A stretch of 8,052 bases of DNA from Acidobacteriota bacterium (GCA_027064265.1 JAMOQA010000483.1:1-8052), one strand, 5' to 3'. Positions 1-7,923 are shown, numbered from the stretch's first letter. Notes: generated from the letters alone by a model not told the origin. A program made the numbers and translations.

Positions 1-2255
1 TCCTCGTCCCCCTCGACGAAGGTCGTCACCTGCTTCCCGTCGAGGGCGGCGGCGAGGGTGTCGGTCACCTGCTGGAGCGAGACGCCGAGGGCGTCGGCGA
101 GCCCCGGGTCGAGCCGCACCAGGATCTCCGGGGGGCCTCCCTCGAGGGAGGAGCGGACGTTCCAAAGCTCGTCACGCCCGGCGAGGACCCCGGCGAGGCG
201 GGCGGCGGTGCGCCGGATCTCCGGGAGGGAAAGCCCCGACACCTCGACGACCACCGGCGGCCCGCTGGTCCCCAGGGTCCGGGCGATCCCGCTCCCCCCG
301 AGCTCCCAGGAGACCTGCTGGCCGGCGAGCCGGGCCACCGCCGGGGCGGCGGCGGCGATCACCTCCCGGGCCCGTGGTCCCCCGGGGGCGAGCCGGGCGA
401 CGAGCCGCGCGGTGTTCTCCTCGGCCTGCTCTTCCCGGACCAGCCGGTCGTCCTCCGGGATTCGCCCGACCTCGGCCAGGGTCCCCGCGAGGCGATCGCC
501 CGCCGCTTCCCGCAGGATCCCCTCGAGGACCTCCACGGTCCGGGCCGTCGCGCGGACCCCCTGGGCGGGGGGGCCGACCAGGCGCGCGGAGAACTGCCCG
601 GGATCCGCGGGCGGCAGCAGCTCGGTGCCGAGGGACCGCAGGACGAGGATCGAGGCGCCCGAGAGGACGACGGCGAGGGCGACGACGACGAGGGGCCGGG
701 CGAGGAGCCGGTCGACCAGGCGGGTCACCGCGGCGGCGCCGGGATCGACGCCCCGGGCCCGCCGTCGGGGAAGGAACCACCGGGCCAGGGCCGGGACGAG
801 GAGGACGGCGGCGCCGAGGGACGCGAGCAGGGAGACGACCACCGTGAACGCGAGGCCGCCGACCAGCCGCGCCGCGAAGCCGCGGACGAAGAAGACCGGG
901 ACGAAGACGACGCAGGTCGTCAGCGTGCTCGCGACGATCGCCCCGGCGACCTCGCCGGTTCCCCGTGCCGCGGCCTCGGCGGGATCGTCCCCGGCGGAGA
1001 GCCGCCGCCAGATCGCCTCGACGACGACGATCGCGTTGTCGACGAGCATGCCCGCCCCGAGGGCGAGGCCGCCGAGGGTCATGACGTTCAGCGATTCCCC
1101 GGCCAGTCCCATCAGGAAGAGGGTCGCGAGGAGAGAGACCGGGACCGCCGCGGAGACCAGGAGGGTCGGCGCCGCCGAGCGCAGGAAGACGACGAGCACC
1201 AGCACCGCGAGGAGGATCCCGACGAGGGCCGCGCTTTCCACGTCGCGGATCGCGCGCTCCACGTAGTCGGCCTCGTCGGCGGCGACGACGAGGCGCACCC
1301 GGGGCAGGTCCTTCTCCGCCCGGCCGAGGGCCCGGTGGACCTCGCGGCTGACGGCGACCGTGTTCGCCCCGGCCTCCTTGTAGACCTGGAGGGCCACCCC
1401 CTCTCGCCCGTTCACCCGGACCAGGTGGGTGATCTCCTTCTCGCCCCAGGCGACCCGCGCGACGTCCCCCAGCCGGACCGGGACGCGGCGCCCCGAGGAG
1501 TCGCTCCGGAAGGCGAGGACGACCCGGCGCAGGTCCTCGAGGTCCCCGAAGCGCGAGATCCCGCGAACGACGTAGACCGTGTCCCCCTCCTCCAGCGTCC
1601 CGGCGTCGATGTCGACGTTCGCGGAGCGGAGGCGGGACGCGATCGTCCCGAGGTCCAGGTCCCAGCTCTCCATCCGGTACGGGTCGACCTCGACCCGCAC
1701 CTCCGGTTCCCGCCCCCCGAGGACCCGGACCTCGGCGACTCCCGCGAGCCGCTCGAGGGCGGGAGCCACCTGGCGGCGCGCGAGCCGGCGCAGCTCGACC
1801 AGGTCCGGTCCGCCTTCCGGGGCGGCGAGCATGCCGATCTCGAGGATCGGCGCCTGGCGGGGGTCGAACCGCCGGACGATCAGCTCGTCGACCTCCGGGT
1901 CCGCCTCGAGGGGGCCGACCGCCTTCTGGACCTCGACCAGGGCGAGGTCCATGTCGGTGTCCCACGAGAACGTGACCGTGGCGACGACGCGGCCCGTCCT
2001 GGCCACCTGGGCGATGTCGCGGATTCCCTGGACCGTGAAGAGTCGCCGTTCCAGCTGCTCGCCGTAGAGCCGCTCCATCTCGAGCGGGGGGCGGTCGCCC
2101 GCCCGGAGGGAGACCACCACCGTCGGGCTCTCCAGGTCGGGCAGGAGGTCCACCGGCAGGCGGCCGACGGCGACGAGGCCGAGCAGGATCACCGCGGCGG
2201 CGAGAACGGTGACGGCCACCGGGCGGCGCACCGCGAAGCGGGCGAGGCCCTCCAC
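1..2255 (-). CDS. RND efflux pump inner-membrane subunit (AcrB/HAE-like), C-terminus cut by window edge
   Basis: This is a proton-driven resistance-nodulation-division (RND) transporter of the inner membrane, which normally works as a trimer with a periplasmic adaptor and an outer-membrane channel. The visible 751 residues, against about 1030 for the family, run unbroken to the left edge. TM1 is at about 13-31, followed by the family motif DLLPDLESPTVVV (37-49). The first periplasmic porter/docking loop spans about 35-335. TM2 to TM6 lie at about 340-495, and TM7 at about 520-540. The second periplasmic loop then runs to the edge. TM4 carries GMLVDNAIVVVE, with D406 aligning with the proton-relay D407 of AcrB; the neighbouring position is N407 instead of a second Asp. 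The TM10 lysine is outside the window. The start is the GTG at 2255, 4 bases after the adaptor stop, with GGAGGG 8 bases upstream; the N-terminus VEGLARFAVRRPVAV is a typical RND start. The substrate cannot be told: the pump could be a multidrug, lipid or solvent pump. The family call is firm. Confidence 0.96.
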   Translation of the reverse strand, partial: MEGLARFAVRRPVAVTVLAAAVILLGLVAVGRLPVDLLPDLESPTVVVSLRAGDRPPLEMERLYGEQLERRLFTVQGIRDIAQVARTGRVVATVTFSWDTDMDLALVEVQKAVGPLEADPEVDELIVRRFDPRQAPILEIGMLAAPEGGPDLVELRRLARRQVAPALERLAGVAEVRVLGGREPEVRVEVDPYRMESWDLDLGTIASRLRSANVDIDAGTLEEGDTVYVVRGISRFGDLEDLRRVVLAFRSDSSGRRVPVRLGDVARVAWGEKEITHLVRVNGREGVALQVYKEAGANTVAVSREVHRALGRAEKDLPRVRLVVAADEADYVERAIRDVESAALVGILLAVLVLVVFLRSAAPTLLVSAAVPVSLLATLFLMGLAGESLNVMTLGGLALGAGMLVDNAIVVVEAIWRRLSAGDDPAEAAARGTGEVAGAIVASTLTTCVVFVPVFFVRGFAARLVGGLAFTVVVSLLASLGAAVLLVPALARWFLPRRRARGVDPGAAAVTRLVDRLLARPLVVVALAVVLSGASILVLRSLGTELLPPADPGQFSARLVGPPAQGVRATARTVEVLEGILREAAGDRLAGTLAEVGRIPEDDRLVREEQAEENTARLVARLAPGGPRAREVIAAAAPAVARLAGQQVSWELGGSGIARTLGTSGPPVVVEVSGLSLPEIRRTAARLAGVLAGRDELWNVRSSLEGGPPEILVRLDPGLADALGVSLQQVTDTLAAALDGKQVTTFVEGDE

Positions 2256-2259
2256 GGCC

Positions 2260-3357
2260 TCAGCCCTCCGTGACGCGGACCGGGGTGCCGTCGGCCAGGG
2301 TCTCGAGGCCCCGCACCACGATCCGCTCCCCCGGCTTCACGCCCTCGATCACCTCGACGATCTCGTCGTCCCCCAGCCCGAGCCTGACGGGACGCGCCAC
2401 GACCCGCTGGCCGTCGAGCACGAACACGACCTTCCGCCCTCCGCGCTCGACCACCGCGTCCCGGGGCACGACCGGGACCCCCTCGCGCCGCTCGACGAGG
2501 ATGCGGGCCTCGACGAACATCCCGGGGCGCAGGATCCGGTCCGGGTTGGCCACCGCCACCTCGACCCGGAACGTCCGCGTCTCCGGGTCGACCTCGGGGG
2601 CGAGCCGCAGCACCCGCCCCCGGAAGGTCCGGTCGTCCCAGGCCCGGTAGCGGACCCTCACCTCCTGGCCCACCCGGACCTTGCGGATGTCCGGCCCGAC
2701 CAGGTTCACGTCGGCGAGCAGGGTGTCCACCGGCGCGATCCGCGCGACCGTGATCCCCGTCTCGACCCGGACGCCGTCGGCGAGGATGTCCCCCTTCGGG
2801 TCGCGGGCGATCTCGAGGATCACGCCGTCGAGGGGCGAGACGATCCGCGCCCTGGTCTCGGTCACCCGGCTCTGCTCCCAGGCGATCTTCGCCTCGGCGA
2901 GGTTCGCCTCCGCCTGTTCCAGCTCCAGTTCCGCGATCAGGCCCGCCTCGAAGAGGCGCTTCTTCGACTCGTAGTCCCGGAGCGCCGCCTCGTAACGCTG
3001 CCGGGTCGCCTCGGTCCGCGCCTGGACCCGGACGTCCTCCCCGGTGATCTCGGCCACCAGGTCTCCCGTCCGGACCCGGTCCCCCTCCCGCCAGCGGCGT
3101 CCCTCGTGGTTCCTCCCGAAGACGAGGACCCCGGGGGTCTCCGCACGCAGGGTCGCCACCTCGGCGGTGCGCAGGGTGCCGGTGGCGACGATCACGTCCT
3201 CCACCGTCCCGGTCCCGACCGGGGCGACGGAGACGGGCACCCGGAGCTCCACCTCGGGAGCGCGCTCGGTCCCTCCGCATCCCGCGAGAAGGAACAGGAG
3301 CAGCAACGGCAACAACGCGGCCAACGGACGGCGCGGCACAAGGTTCGTCAGGGTCAT
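2260..3357 (-). CDS. Periplasmic adaptor (membrane fusion) lipoprotein, HlyD/AcrA family
   Basis: This 365-residue protein is the periplasmic adaptor that links an inner-membrane transporter to an outer-membrane channel. A signal peptide with a long Leu-rich core (11-24) ends in the lipobox LLAGC, so the mature protein would be lipidated on C27. The order is that of RND-type adaptors. The first lipoyl half is about 62-106, and a helical hairpin of modest length about 107-165 (RQRYEAALRDYESKKRLFEAG and following). The second lipoyl half is about 166-206 with RIVSPLDGVI, a beta-barrel covers about 207-286 with LRPGMFVEARI, and a membrane-proximal domain begins at VPVVPRDAVV (294). The ATG overlaps the permease stop as ATGA, with a GGAGGAG-type ribosome binding site just upstream, so translation is probably coupled. 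The same frame stays open far upstream through the permease gene, but the lipoprotein signal fixes the start at 3357. By position it could serve the RND pump, the ABC transporter, or both; the RND pump is the likelier partner. Confidence 0.95.
   Translation of the reverse strand: MTLTNLVPRRPLAALLPLLLLFLLAGCGGTERAPEVELRVPVSVAPVGTGTVEDVIVATGTLRTAEVATLRAETPGVLVFGRNHEGRRWREGDRVRTGDLVAEITGEDVRVQARTEATRQRYEAALRDYESKKRLFEAGLIAELELEQAEANLAEAKIAWEQSRVTETRARIVSPLDGVILEIARDPKGDILADGVRVETGITVARIAPVDTLLADVNLVGPDIRKVRVGQEVRVRYRAWDDRTFRGRVLRLAPEVDPETRTFRVEVAVANPDRILRPGMFVEARILVERREGVPVVPRDAVVERGGRKVVFVLDGQRVVARPVRLGLGDDEIVEVIEGVKPGERIVVRGLETLADGTPVRVTEG
2264..2269 (-). promoter_or_regulatory. Ribosome binding site deciding the GTG start of the RND gene
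   Basis: GGAGGG on the minus strand lies 8 bases before the GTG at 2255 and inside the last codons of the adaptor gene. It supports GTG as the real start. No ATG lies nearby in this frame; the first in-frame ATG comes only at codon 60, well past TM1. Confidence 0.7.
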
Positions 3358-6300
3358 CGCTCCTCCCCCGGCGTCCCCCCGACGGGGCTCCACCGGATCG
3401 CGTCGGCGAACAGCAGCGTCTTCGCGTCGTCTCCCCATGCTCGCACGGTCACCGTCCCGGCGGGGAGGTCGAAGTCGTCGACCCGGTTCCAGCCGTCGCC
3501 GATGGCCCCCTTCGAGACCAGGACCGTCTTCTCGCGGCCCCCTTCGGCGGCGACCTCGAAGTGCACGTCCCCGAGGGGAGCCGCGCCACCGAGCAGCCGG
3601 CCCGGGGGAACGTGGAACTCGAGGGTCCAGCGGCCCGCCCGCGGCAGTTCGGCGGAGAACTCGGCCCGGACGTCCTTCCCTCCCGCCGCCCGGAAGGCCC
3701 AGGTGTGGCGGTAGCGGCCAAAGGCGCCGGCGAGGCTCGCCCGGGACCAGCGGTCGACGGGCCGCGCGAGGAGGGCGACCGGCAGGCCCCGGTCCACCTC
3801 CTCGTCCCCCCGGCCCTTCCCGCCGAGGCGCCAGCCCCGGCGCTCCGGCTCGACGGCGCGAAACCCCTCGTCCAGGTCGTCGACGACGACCACGTCCGTC
3901 GCCGGCGGCCGCCACGGGACGGGCTCGATCCCCTCGAACGGCTCCTGCCGGACGATCCGGTCCGGGTCGGGGCGCGGCCAGGAGACGGCGAACGGGCCGC
4001 GGTTCAGGGAGAGGTAGGGCTCGACCCGGATCCACTCCGGCGGCCGGTCGAGGACGAACCCGATCCGCCGGGCCTCGTGCCCGCCGAGGAGGAAGGGACC
4101 GAGGGAGCCCTCCCCGGGGCCGAGGGCCTTCGCGTCGCCCGCGATGCCGACCCGGACCGTCACCCCCCCGGAACGCCGCACGATCGCCGCGTCGCCGGTG
4201 TCGACCCCCCAGCGCACGCGGACCATGCCCGGCGCCTCCTCGTCGTTCCGCAGCACGAAGGTCGTCTGCCACCGGGCGCTCCCGTCGGCGTCGTCCGGCA
4301 GGCGGACGACCTCCGCCCGCTCGGCGACGAACCCGGGAAGCCGGGTCTCCTCGAGCCAGAGGCGGAACTCCTCCGCCGGCCGCTCGACCCCCGCCTCCTC
4401 CGCCGCCGCGAGCACGTCCGCGAGGTCGTACGGTCGCCCCGTCGTCCGGGAGCGCAGGTCCCCGAGGAAGCGGGCCGCGCCCCGCGGGCCGAGCCGGTCG
4501 ACGACTGAGCGGGCCATCGCCGTCCCCTTGAGGACGAGGGCGTCGACGGCGCGCTTCGGATCCTCCCCGGGCCGGAGGTCGACGAGGGGGTGGTCGAGGA
4601 TCGCCTCCCACACGGAGGGGCGCGACGTCAGGGCGCGGATCGCCACCTCCGCGAACGACTGCCCGGACCGGCGGTCGAGGAACCAGCGGGCGATCACGTT
4701 GCCGACCTGGGACTGGAAGTTCCCGCCGAACACGTGGGCGGAGAAGTACCCGGTCCTGCCCGTCAGGCTGCGCACCGCCAGCCGGTCGAGGACGAAGTCG
4801 AGGGGCACGGCCTCGCGGCCGCCGGCCCCGGTGACCGCCGAGAGGAAACTCCGCGGGGCGAGGAGGAAGACGTTCCCCCCGCTGAAGTCGTTCTCGAAGA
4901 AGCGGGCGAGCCACTCCACCTTGGCGGCGCCCACACCCCCCTCGTGCTTCTCGAGGGCCGCGACGTCCTGGAACTTCACGTCGAACCGGGCGGTGGGGAA
5001 GGTCGACTCGCGGACGAAGACGATCCCCGGCTGGCCGAACACCGGGCCGAGCTGCCAGCCGTCCCCGTAGATCCGGAGCCGGTACGGCACCTCGACGAGG
5101 GCCAGCGAGCGGAACGGGTAGCCGAAGCCGAGCTCCCGGGCGTCCCGGAGGATCGCCCCGATCCGCCGGGAGAGCTCCGGCACCGCGTCGACGAAGAGGT
5201 CCAGGTTCCGCTGGTGGCCGGGCGCGAAGAGGGCCTCCAGGATCACCCCCTCCACCTCGATGCTCCGCCGGACGAACGGCCCGGCGGCGAGCGCCACGTC
5301 CCGCACGGGCACCGGGGGGGCGAAGCGGAAGCGGCTGCGGCCCGCGGGAGCGCCCTCGGCCTCCTCCCGCCTGCCGGGGCCCGCCACGAGCCACCCCTCG
5401 GGCACCTCGACGACGAGGTCGACCCGCGGGAAGTCCGGCGGGCGGCGGGACGGATCGGAGCGGCCGAGGTCGGTTCCCGTCCGGGGGAGCCACGAGATGC
5501 CCGGGAGGAGCACGACCCACCGCCGGTCGAAGATCGACTTGTCGTGGCCGAGCAGGTAGACGTTCGCTTCCCGGCCGGTCACCTCGGGGGGCTCGAGCAC
5601 GCTGTCCAGGTACCCGTAGCGGGTGTCCGGGCGGCCCGAGGCGGCCACGCGGAGCGTCACCCGTTCCCCCGCGGCGAGGGCCCGCTCGATCACCAGGAGG
5701 CCGTCGTGCTGGTCCCACGGGACGGCGCCTCCGCCCTCCTCTTCGACCGCCGAGACCCGGAGCCCCGGGTTCAGCGCGAGGACCAGGTGGTCGAGCGCCG
5801 CCTCGCCGGGCGCCTCGAGGCCGAGGGCGAGGTCCAGGGCCAGCTCCCGGCCGGGATCGATCGCGACCCGTCCCCGGATCCCGGCGAGGCGGGGGAACGT
5901 CTCGCCGGCCATGGCCTCCTGGGCCGCCTTCCACTGGCGCGCCGCGAGGACGTCCCCGTAGCGGAGCCGGACGCCGCCACCCAGCAGGAGCCCCCCGGCC
6001 GCGAGGAAGGCGATGCCGGCGAGGAGGGGCCGGCGCCGGGGGACGCTGTCGAGGCGGGGGTAGAGGGCCGCCGCAAGGCCGAGCAGGCCGAGGGCCAGGA
6101 GGAGCCAGGCCCCCCGCAGCATCCACCCCCGGCCCTCGACGAGGGCGGGCAGCATGTCGGACGGGAAGCCGACCGAGAACATCCCGGAGACGTCGGAGAC
6201 CGGCGCCAGCCAGACCGGGAGCCAGGCGACCATCGCCAGCACGGCGAAGGCGAGCAGGCCGACGAGCAGGATCCCGGTGACCAGTCGCCAGGGCAGGAGG

Positions 6301-6818
6301 GCGCCGAGCACGTAGCCCAGGGCCAGGACGAACCCGTAGGCCGGCAGCGCCATCAGCAGGAGGAACCCCGCGAGGGACCAGGGTTCCACCGGCGAGCCGA
6401 GGAGCCACCCGACGGCCCAGAGCAGCCCGGCGACCAGCACCGTCGGGATCCAGCAGGCCGCGAGGGTGCCGAGCCACCGCCCGAGGAGCACCTCGAGGTT
6501 CGAGGGCGGCCGGCTGTCGAGGACCTCCGCGACCCGTTCCCGCCGGTCCCGTGCCCGCACGTCCAGGGAGAGCAGCGCCACGCCGACCAGGAAGATCAGC
6601 ACGAAGTGCCCGCCCCAGGCGCCGACCAGGTACCGGGGGTTGATCAGGGCCACGGTTCCCGACCAGGCCGAGAACTGCCGGTGCAGGAAACCGTAGTAGA
6701 GCACCAGGACCAGCCCGACCAGGGTCGAGAGCACGAGGAACAGCCAGTACCGGACGAGGCGCCGCGTCAGGGTCGCCTCCGCCCGCGCCATCGCCAGCAC
6801 CGCCCGCAGGTCGATCAT
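3354..6818 (-). CDS. ABC-2 type permease fused to an M1 aminopeptidase-like region lacking HExxH and a golvesin/Xly-like C-terminal domain
   Basis: This 1154-residue protein is the membrane partner of the ATPase encoded just before it. Seven hydrophobic segments are visible at about 22-45, 64-85, 115-140, 148-175, 179-203, 234-252 and 264-283. The Arg-rich loops at 88-103 and 260-263 suggest cytoplasmic sides, which puts everything after about 285 outside the membrane. The loop 101-117 (DSRPPSNLEVLLGRWLG) is typical of ABC-2 permeases. Residues 305-515 look like the M1 N-terminal beta-sandwich (FPRVDLVVEVPEGWLVAGPG). Residues 520-830 follow the M1 peptidase layout, with FGYPFRSLALVEVP at 565-578, an altered GxMEN-like stretch (GPVFGQPGIVFVRES, 591-605) and the late motif FRLWLEETRLPGF (818-830). 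No HExxH exists anywhere, so peptidase activity is unlikely. Residues 840-945 are beta-rich. Residues 973-1146 resemble a golvesin/Xly-type sandwich (VVVDDLDEGF, GDGWNRVDDFDLPAGTVTV, FADAIRW). The start ATG overlaps the ATPase stop as ATGA; open reading continues upstream but is only a shadow of the ATPase gene. The transported substrate is unknown. Confidence 0.9.
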   Translation of the reverse strand: MIDLRAVLAMARAEATLTRRLVRYWLFLVLSTLVGLVLVLYYGFLHRQFSAWSGTVALINPRYLVGAWGGHFVLIFLVGVALLSLDVRARDRRERVAEVLDSRPPSNLEVLLGRWLGTLAACWIPTVLVAGLLWAVGWLLGSPVEPWSLAGFLLLMALPAYGFVLALGYVLGALLPWRLVTGILLVGLLAFAVLAMVAWLPVWLAPVSDVSGMFSVGFPSDMLPALVEGRGWMLRGAWLLLALGLLGLAAALYPRLDSVPRRRPLLAGIAFLAAGGLLLGGGVRLRYGDVLAARQWKAAQEAMAGETFPRLAGIRGRVAIDPGRELALDLALGLEAPGEAALDHLVLALNPGLRVSAVEEEGGGAVPWDQHDGLLVIERALAAGERVTLRVAASGRPDTRYGYLDSVLEPPEVTGREANVYLLGHDKSIFDRRWVVLLPGISWLPRTGTDLGRSDPSRRPPDFPRVDLVVEVPEGWLVAGPGRREEAEGAPAGRSRFRFAPPVPVRDVALAAGPFVRRSIEVEGVILEALFAPGHQRNLDLFVDAVPELSRRIGAILRDARELGFGYPFRSLALVEVPYRLRIYGDGWQLGPVFGQPGIVFVRESTFPTARFDVKFQDVAALEKHEGGVGAAKVEWLARFFENDFSGGNVFLLAPRSFLSAVTGAGGREAVPLDFVLDRLAVRSLTGRTGYFSAHVFGGNFQSQVGNVIARWFLDRRSGQSFAEVAIRALTSRPSVWEAILDHPLVDLRPGEDPKRAVDALVLKGTAMARSVVDRLGPRGAARFLGDLRSRTTGRPYDLADVLAAAEEAGVERPAEEFRLWLEETRLPGFVAERAEVVRLPDDADGSARWQTTFVLRNDEEAPGMVRVRWGVDTGDAAIVRRSGGVTVRVGIAGDAKALGPGEGSLGPFLLGGHEARRIGFVLDRPPEWIRVEPYLSLNRGPFAVSWPRPDPDRIVRQEPFEGIEPVPWRPPATDVVVVDDLDEGFRAVEPERRGWRLGGKGRGDEEVDRGLPVALLARPVDRWSRASLAGAFGRYRHTWAFRAAGGKDVRAEFSAELPRAGRWTLEFHVPPGRLLGGAAPLGDVHFEVAAEGGREKTVLVSKGAIGDGWNRVDDFDLPAGTVTVRAWGDDAKTLLFADAIRWSPVGGTPGEER

Positions 6819-7756
6819 GCCTCCACCCCCGCGGCGGCAAGGTGCGCCCGGCCCCGCCGCGCCATGAACGCCAGGTAGGCCTCCTCGAGGGTCGGCTCCG
6901 GCACCGGCTCCGCGCCCGGGGGCATCTCCCCTTCTCCGGACACCGCGCGGATCCGGAGTCCGACGCCGTCCGGCGTGCGCGAGATCACCTCGACCCCGGC
7001 GGGCAGCCGCGCCTCCCCGTCCACCGGGATCACCGCCTCGAAGACCCGTCCCCGCGCCGATTCCAGCAGCTCCCCGGGGCTGCCCCGGAAGACGACCTTC
7101 CCCTCGTCGAGGATCGCGATGTCCCGGCAGGACGAGCCCAGGTCCGCGACGATGTGGGTCGACAGCAGGATCACCCGGTCCTCGCCCAGGTCCGCCATCA
7201 TCTGCCGGAAGCGGATCCGTTCCTCCGGGTCGAGTCCGACCGTCGGCTCGTCGACGACGATCACCTCCGGGTCGTGGACCAGGGCCTGGGCCACGCCGAG
7301 CCGACGCACCATGCCACCGGAGAGTGCCTTGACCTTGCGATCGGCGACCCCGGCGAGGCCGACCCGTTCGAGGATCTCGGCGATCCGGGCCCGCCGGACC
7401 CGCGGATCGTGCAGGCCGGAAAGGCGCGCCAGCAGCTCGAGCACCTCGGCCACCCGCAGCTTCCGCCAGGCACCGAACTCCTGGGGCAGGTAGCCGAGCA
7501 GGCGCCGCACCGCCGCCCGTTCCCGCACCACGTCGTGCCCGAGCACGCGGACCCGCCCCCCGGAGGGAACCAGCAGCGTGCAGACGATCCGCATCAGGGT
7601 GCTCTTCCCCGCCCCGTTCGGGCCGAGGAGCCCGAAAAGCCCCCTTCCGATCGCGAGATCGACGCCATCGAGGGCGAGGTTGCCGCCCGGGTACCGGTGG
7701 CGGATTCCCTCGACGACGATCCCCTCCTCCACGCCACGAACCGTTCCGTCGGACAT
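6815..7756 (-). CDS. ABC transporter ATP-binding subunit (CcmA/ABC-2 exporter type)
   Basis: This 313-residue cytoplasmic ATPase is expected to power the fused permease encoded next, probably as a dimer. All nucleotide-binding motifs are intact: Walker A GPNGAGKST (45-53), Q-loop Q92 in YLPQEFG, signature LSGGMVRRL (145-153), Walker B VIVVDEP with catalytic E170, D-loop GLDP (174-177) and switch H201 in STHIVAD. After the ATPase core comes a C-terminal extension of about 80 residues, ending in EPTLEEAYLAFM, common in ATPases paired with ABC-2 permeases. I chose the ATG at 7756 over the in-frame GTG at 7762 because GAGG lies 5 bases upstream of the ATG and the GTG overlaps it. It is the first gene of the operon. 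No convincing promoter is seen; the only TA-rich spot upstream is TGGTAAAAG near 7800-7808, which lacks a matching -35 element. Confidence 0.96.
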   Translation of the reverse strand: MSDGTVRGVEEGIVVEGIRHRYPGGNLALDGVDLAIGRGLFGLLGPNGAGKSTLMRIVCTLLVPSGGRVRVLGHDVVRERAAVRRLLGYLPQEFGAWRKLRVAEVLELLARLSGLHDPRVRRARIAEILERVGLAGVADRKVKALSGGMVRRLGVAQALVHDPEVIVVDEPTVGLDPEERIRFRQMMADLGEDRVILLSTHIVADLGSSCRDIAILDEGKVVFRGSPGELLESARGRVFEAVIPVDGEARLPAGVEVISRTPDGVGLRIRAVSGEGEMPPGAEPVPEPTLEEAYLAFMARRGRAHLAAAGVEA

Positions 7757-7759
7757 CGG

Positions 7760-7765
7760 CACCTC
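7760..7765 (-). promoter_or_regulatory. Ribosome binding site deciding the ATG start of the ABC ATPase
   Basis: GAGGTG on the minus strand; its GAGG part ends 5 bases before the ATG at 7756. The competing GTG at 7762-7760 is the end of this same motif, which argues against its use as a start. Confidence 0.6.
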
Positions 7766-7858
7766 GCCGCGGTCGCGCCTTCGCGCTCCGCGCGCCCCCT
7801 TTTACCACGCAGGGCCCCCGAACCTTGCGCCCCGGCCGGTGAGCCGTCGCTGGATCGG

Positions 7859-7881
7859 CCCGAACGGTCGGTGCCGTCGGG
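7859..7881. repeat. Imperfect inverted repeat in the divergent intergenic region
   Basis: CCCGAACGG, a 6-base spacer, then CCGTCGGG: the arms pair except for one extra A in the left arm. The right arm contains CCGTCGG, which is also the right half of the perfect palindrome about 40 bases further on. It may be a second, weaker operator for the same regulator. Chance is not excluded in DNA this rich in G and C. Confidence 0.35.
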
Positions 7882-7906
7882 AGACCGCCACGCGGGCGCC
7901 GCCCCG

Positions 7907-7922
7907 CGACGGAATTCCGTCG
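7907..7922. promoter_or_regulatory. Perfect 16-base palindrome, candidate operator
   Basis: CGACGGAATTCCGTCG reads identically on both strands. It lies between the transport operon and the divergent plus-strand gene, about 150 bases before the ATPase start and 81 bases before the ATG at 8004. Its centre GGAATTCC is AT-rich for this DNA. A spacerless dyad of this size in a divergent promoter region is typical of binding sites for dimeric repressors. The half-site TTCCGTCGG recurs exactly at 7744-7752, inside the first codons of the ATPase gene. No regulator gene is visible in the window. Confidence 0.5.
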
Positions 7923-7923
7923 G

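Noticed and set aside
58..1266. Plus-strand open frame of about 400 codons opposite the RND gene
   Set aside because: Ser/Arg/Thr/Ala-rich low-complexity translation, antisense to a firmly identified RND pump; no domain.
172..1965. Minus-strand open frame of about 600 codons within the RND gene
   Set aside because: It is in the wrong frame: the RND motifs, including VDNAIVVVE, read in another frame of the same strand, and this one gives only Gly/Arg/Pro-rich sequence.
3358..6840. Upstream extension of the adaptor frame through the permease gene, making a protein of about 1500 residues
   Set aside because: The extension is Arg/Gly/Pro-rich nonsense, while the lipoprotein signal and ribosome binding site fix the adaptor start at 3357.
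4590..6878. Long plus-strand open frame (about 760 codons) opposite the permease gene
   Set aside because: Its product is very rich in Glu, Asp, Arg, Gly, Pro and Gln, has no recognisable domain, and lies wholly antisense to a gene with clear membrane segments and motifs. Such frames are a by-product of high GC with few stop codons.
7782..7804. Possible rho-independent terminator (CGCG-CTC-CGCG followed by CCCCCTTTT) on the plus strand
   Set aside because: The stem is only 4 base pairs, the T run is short and separated from it, and no plus-strand gene ends here.
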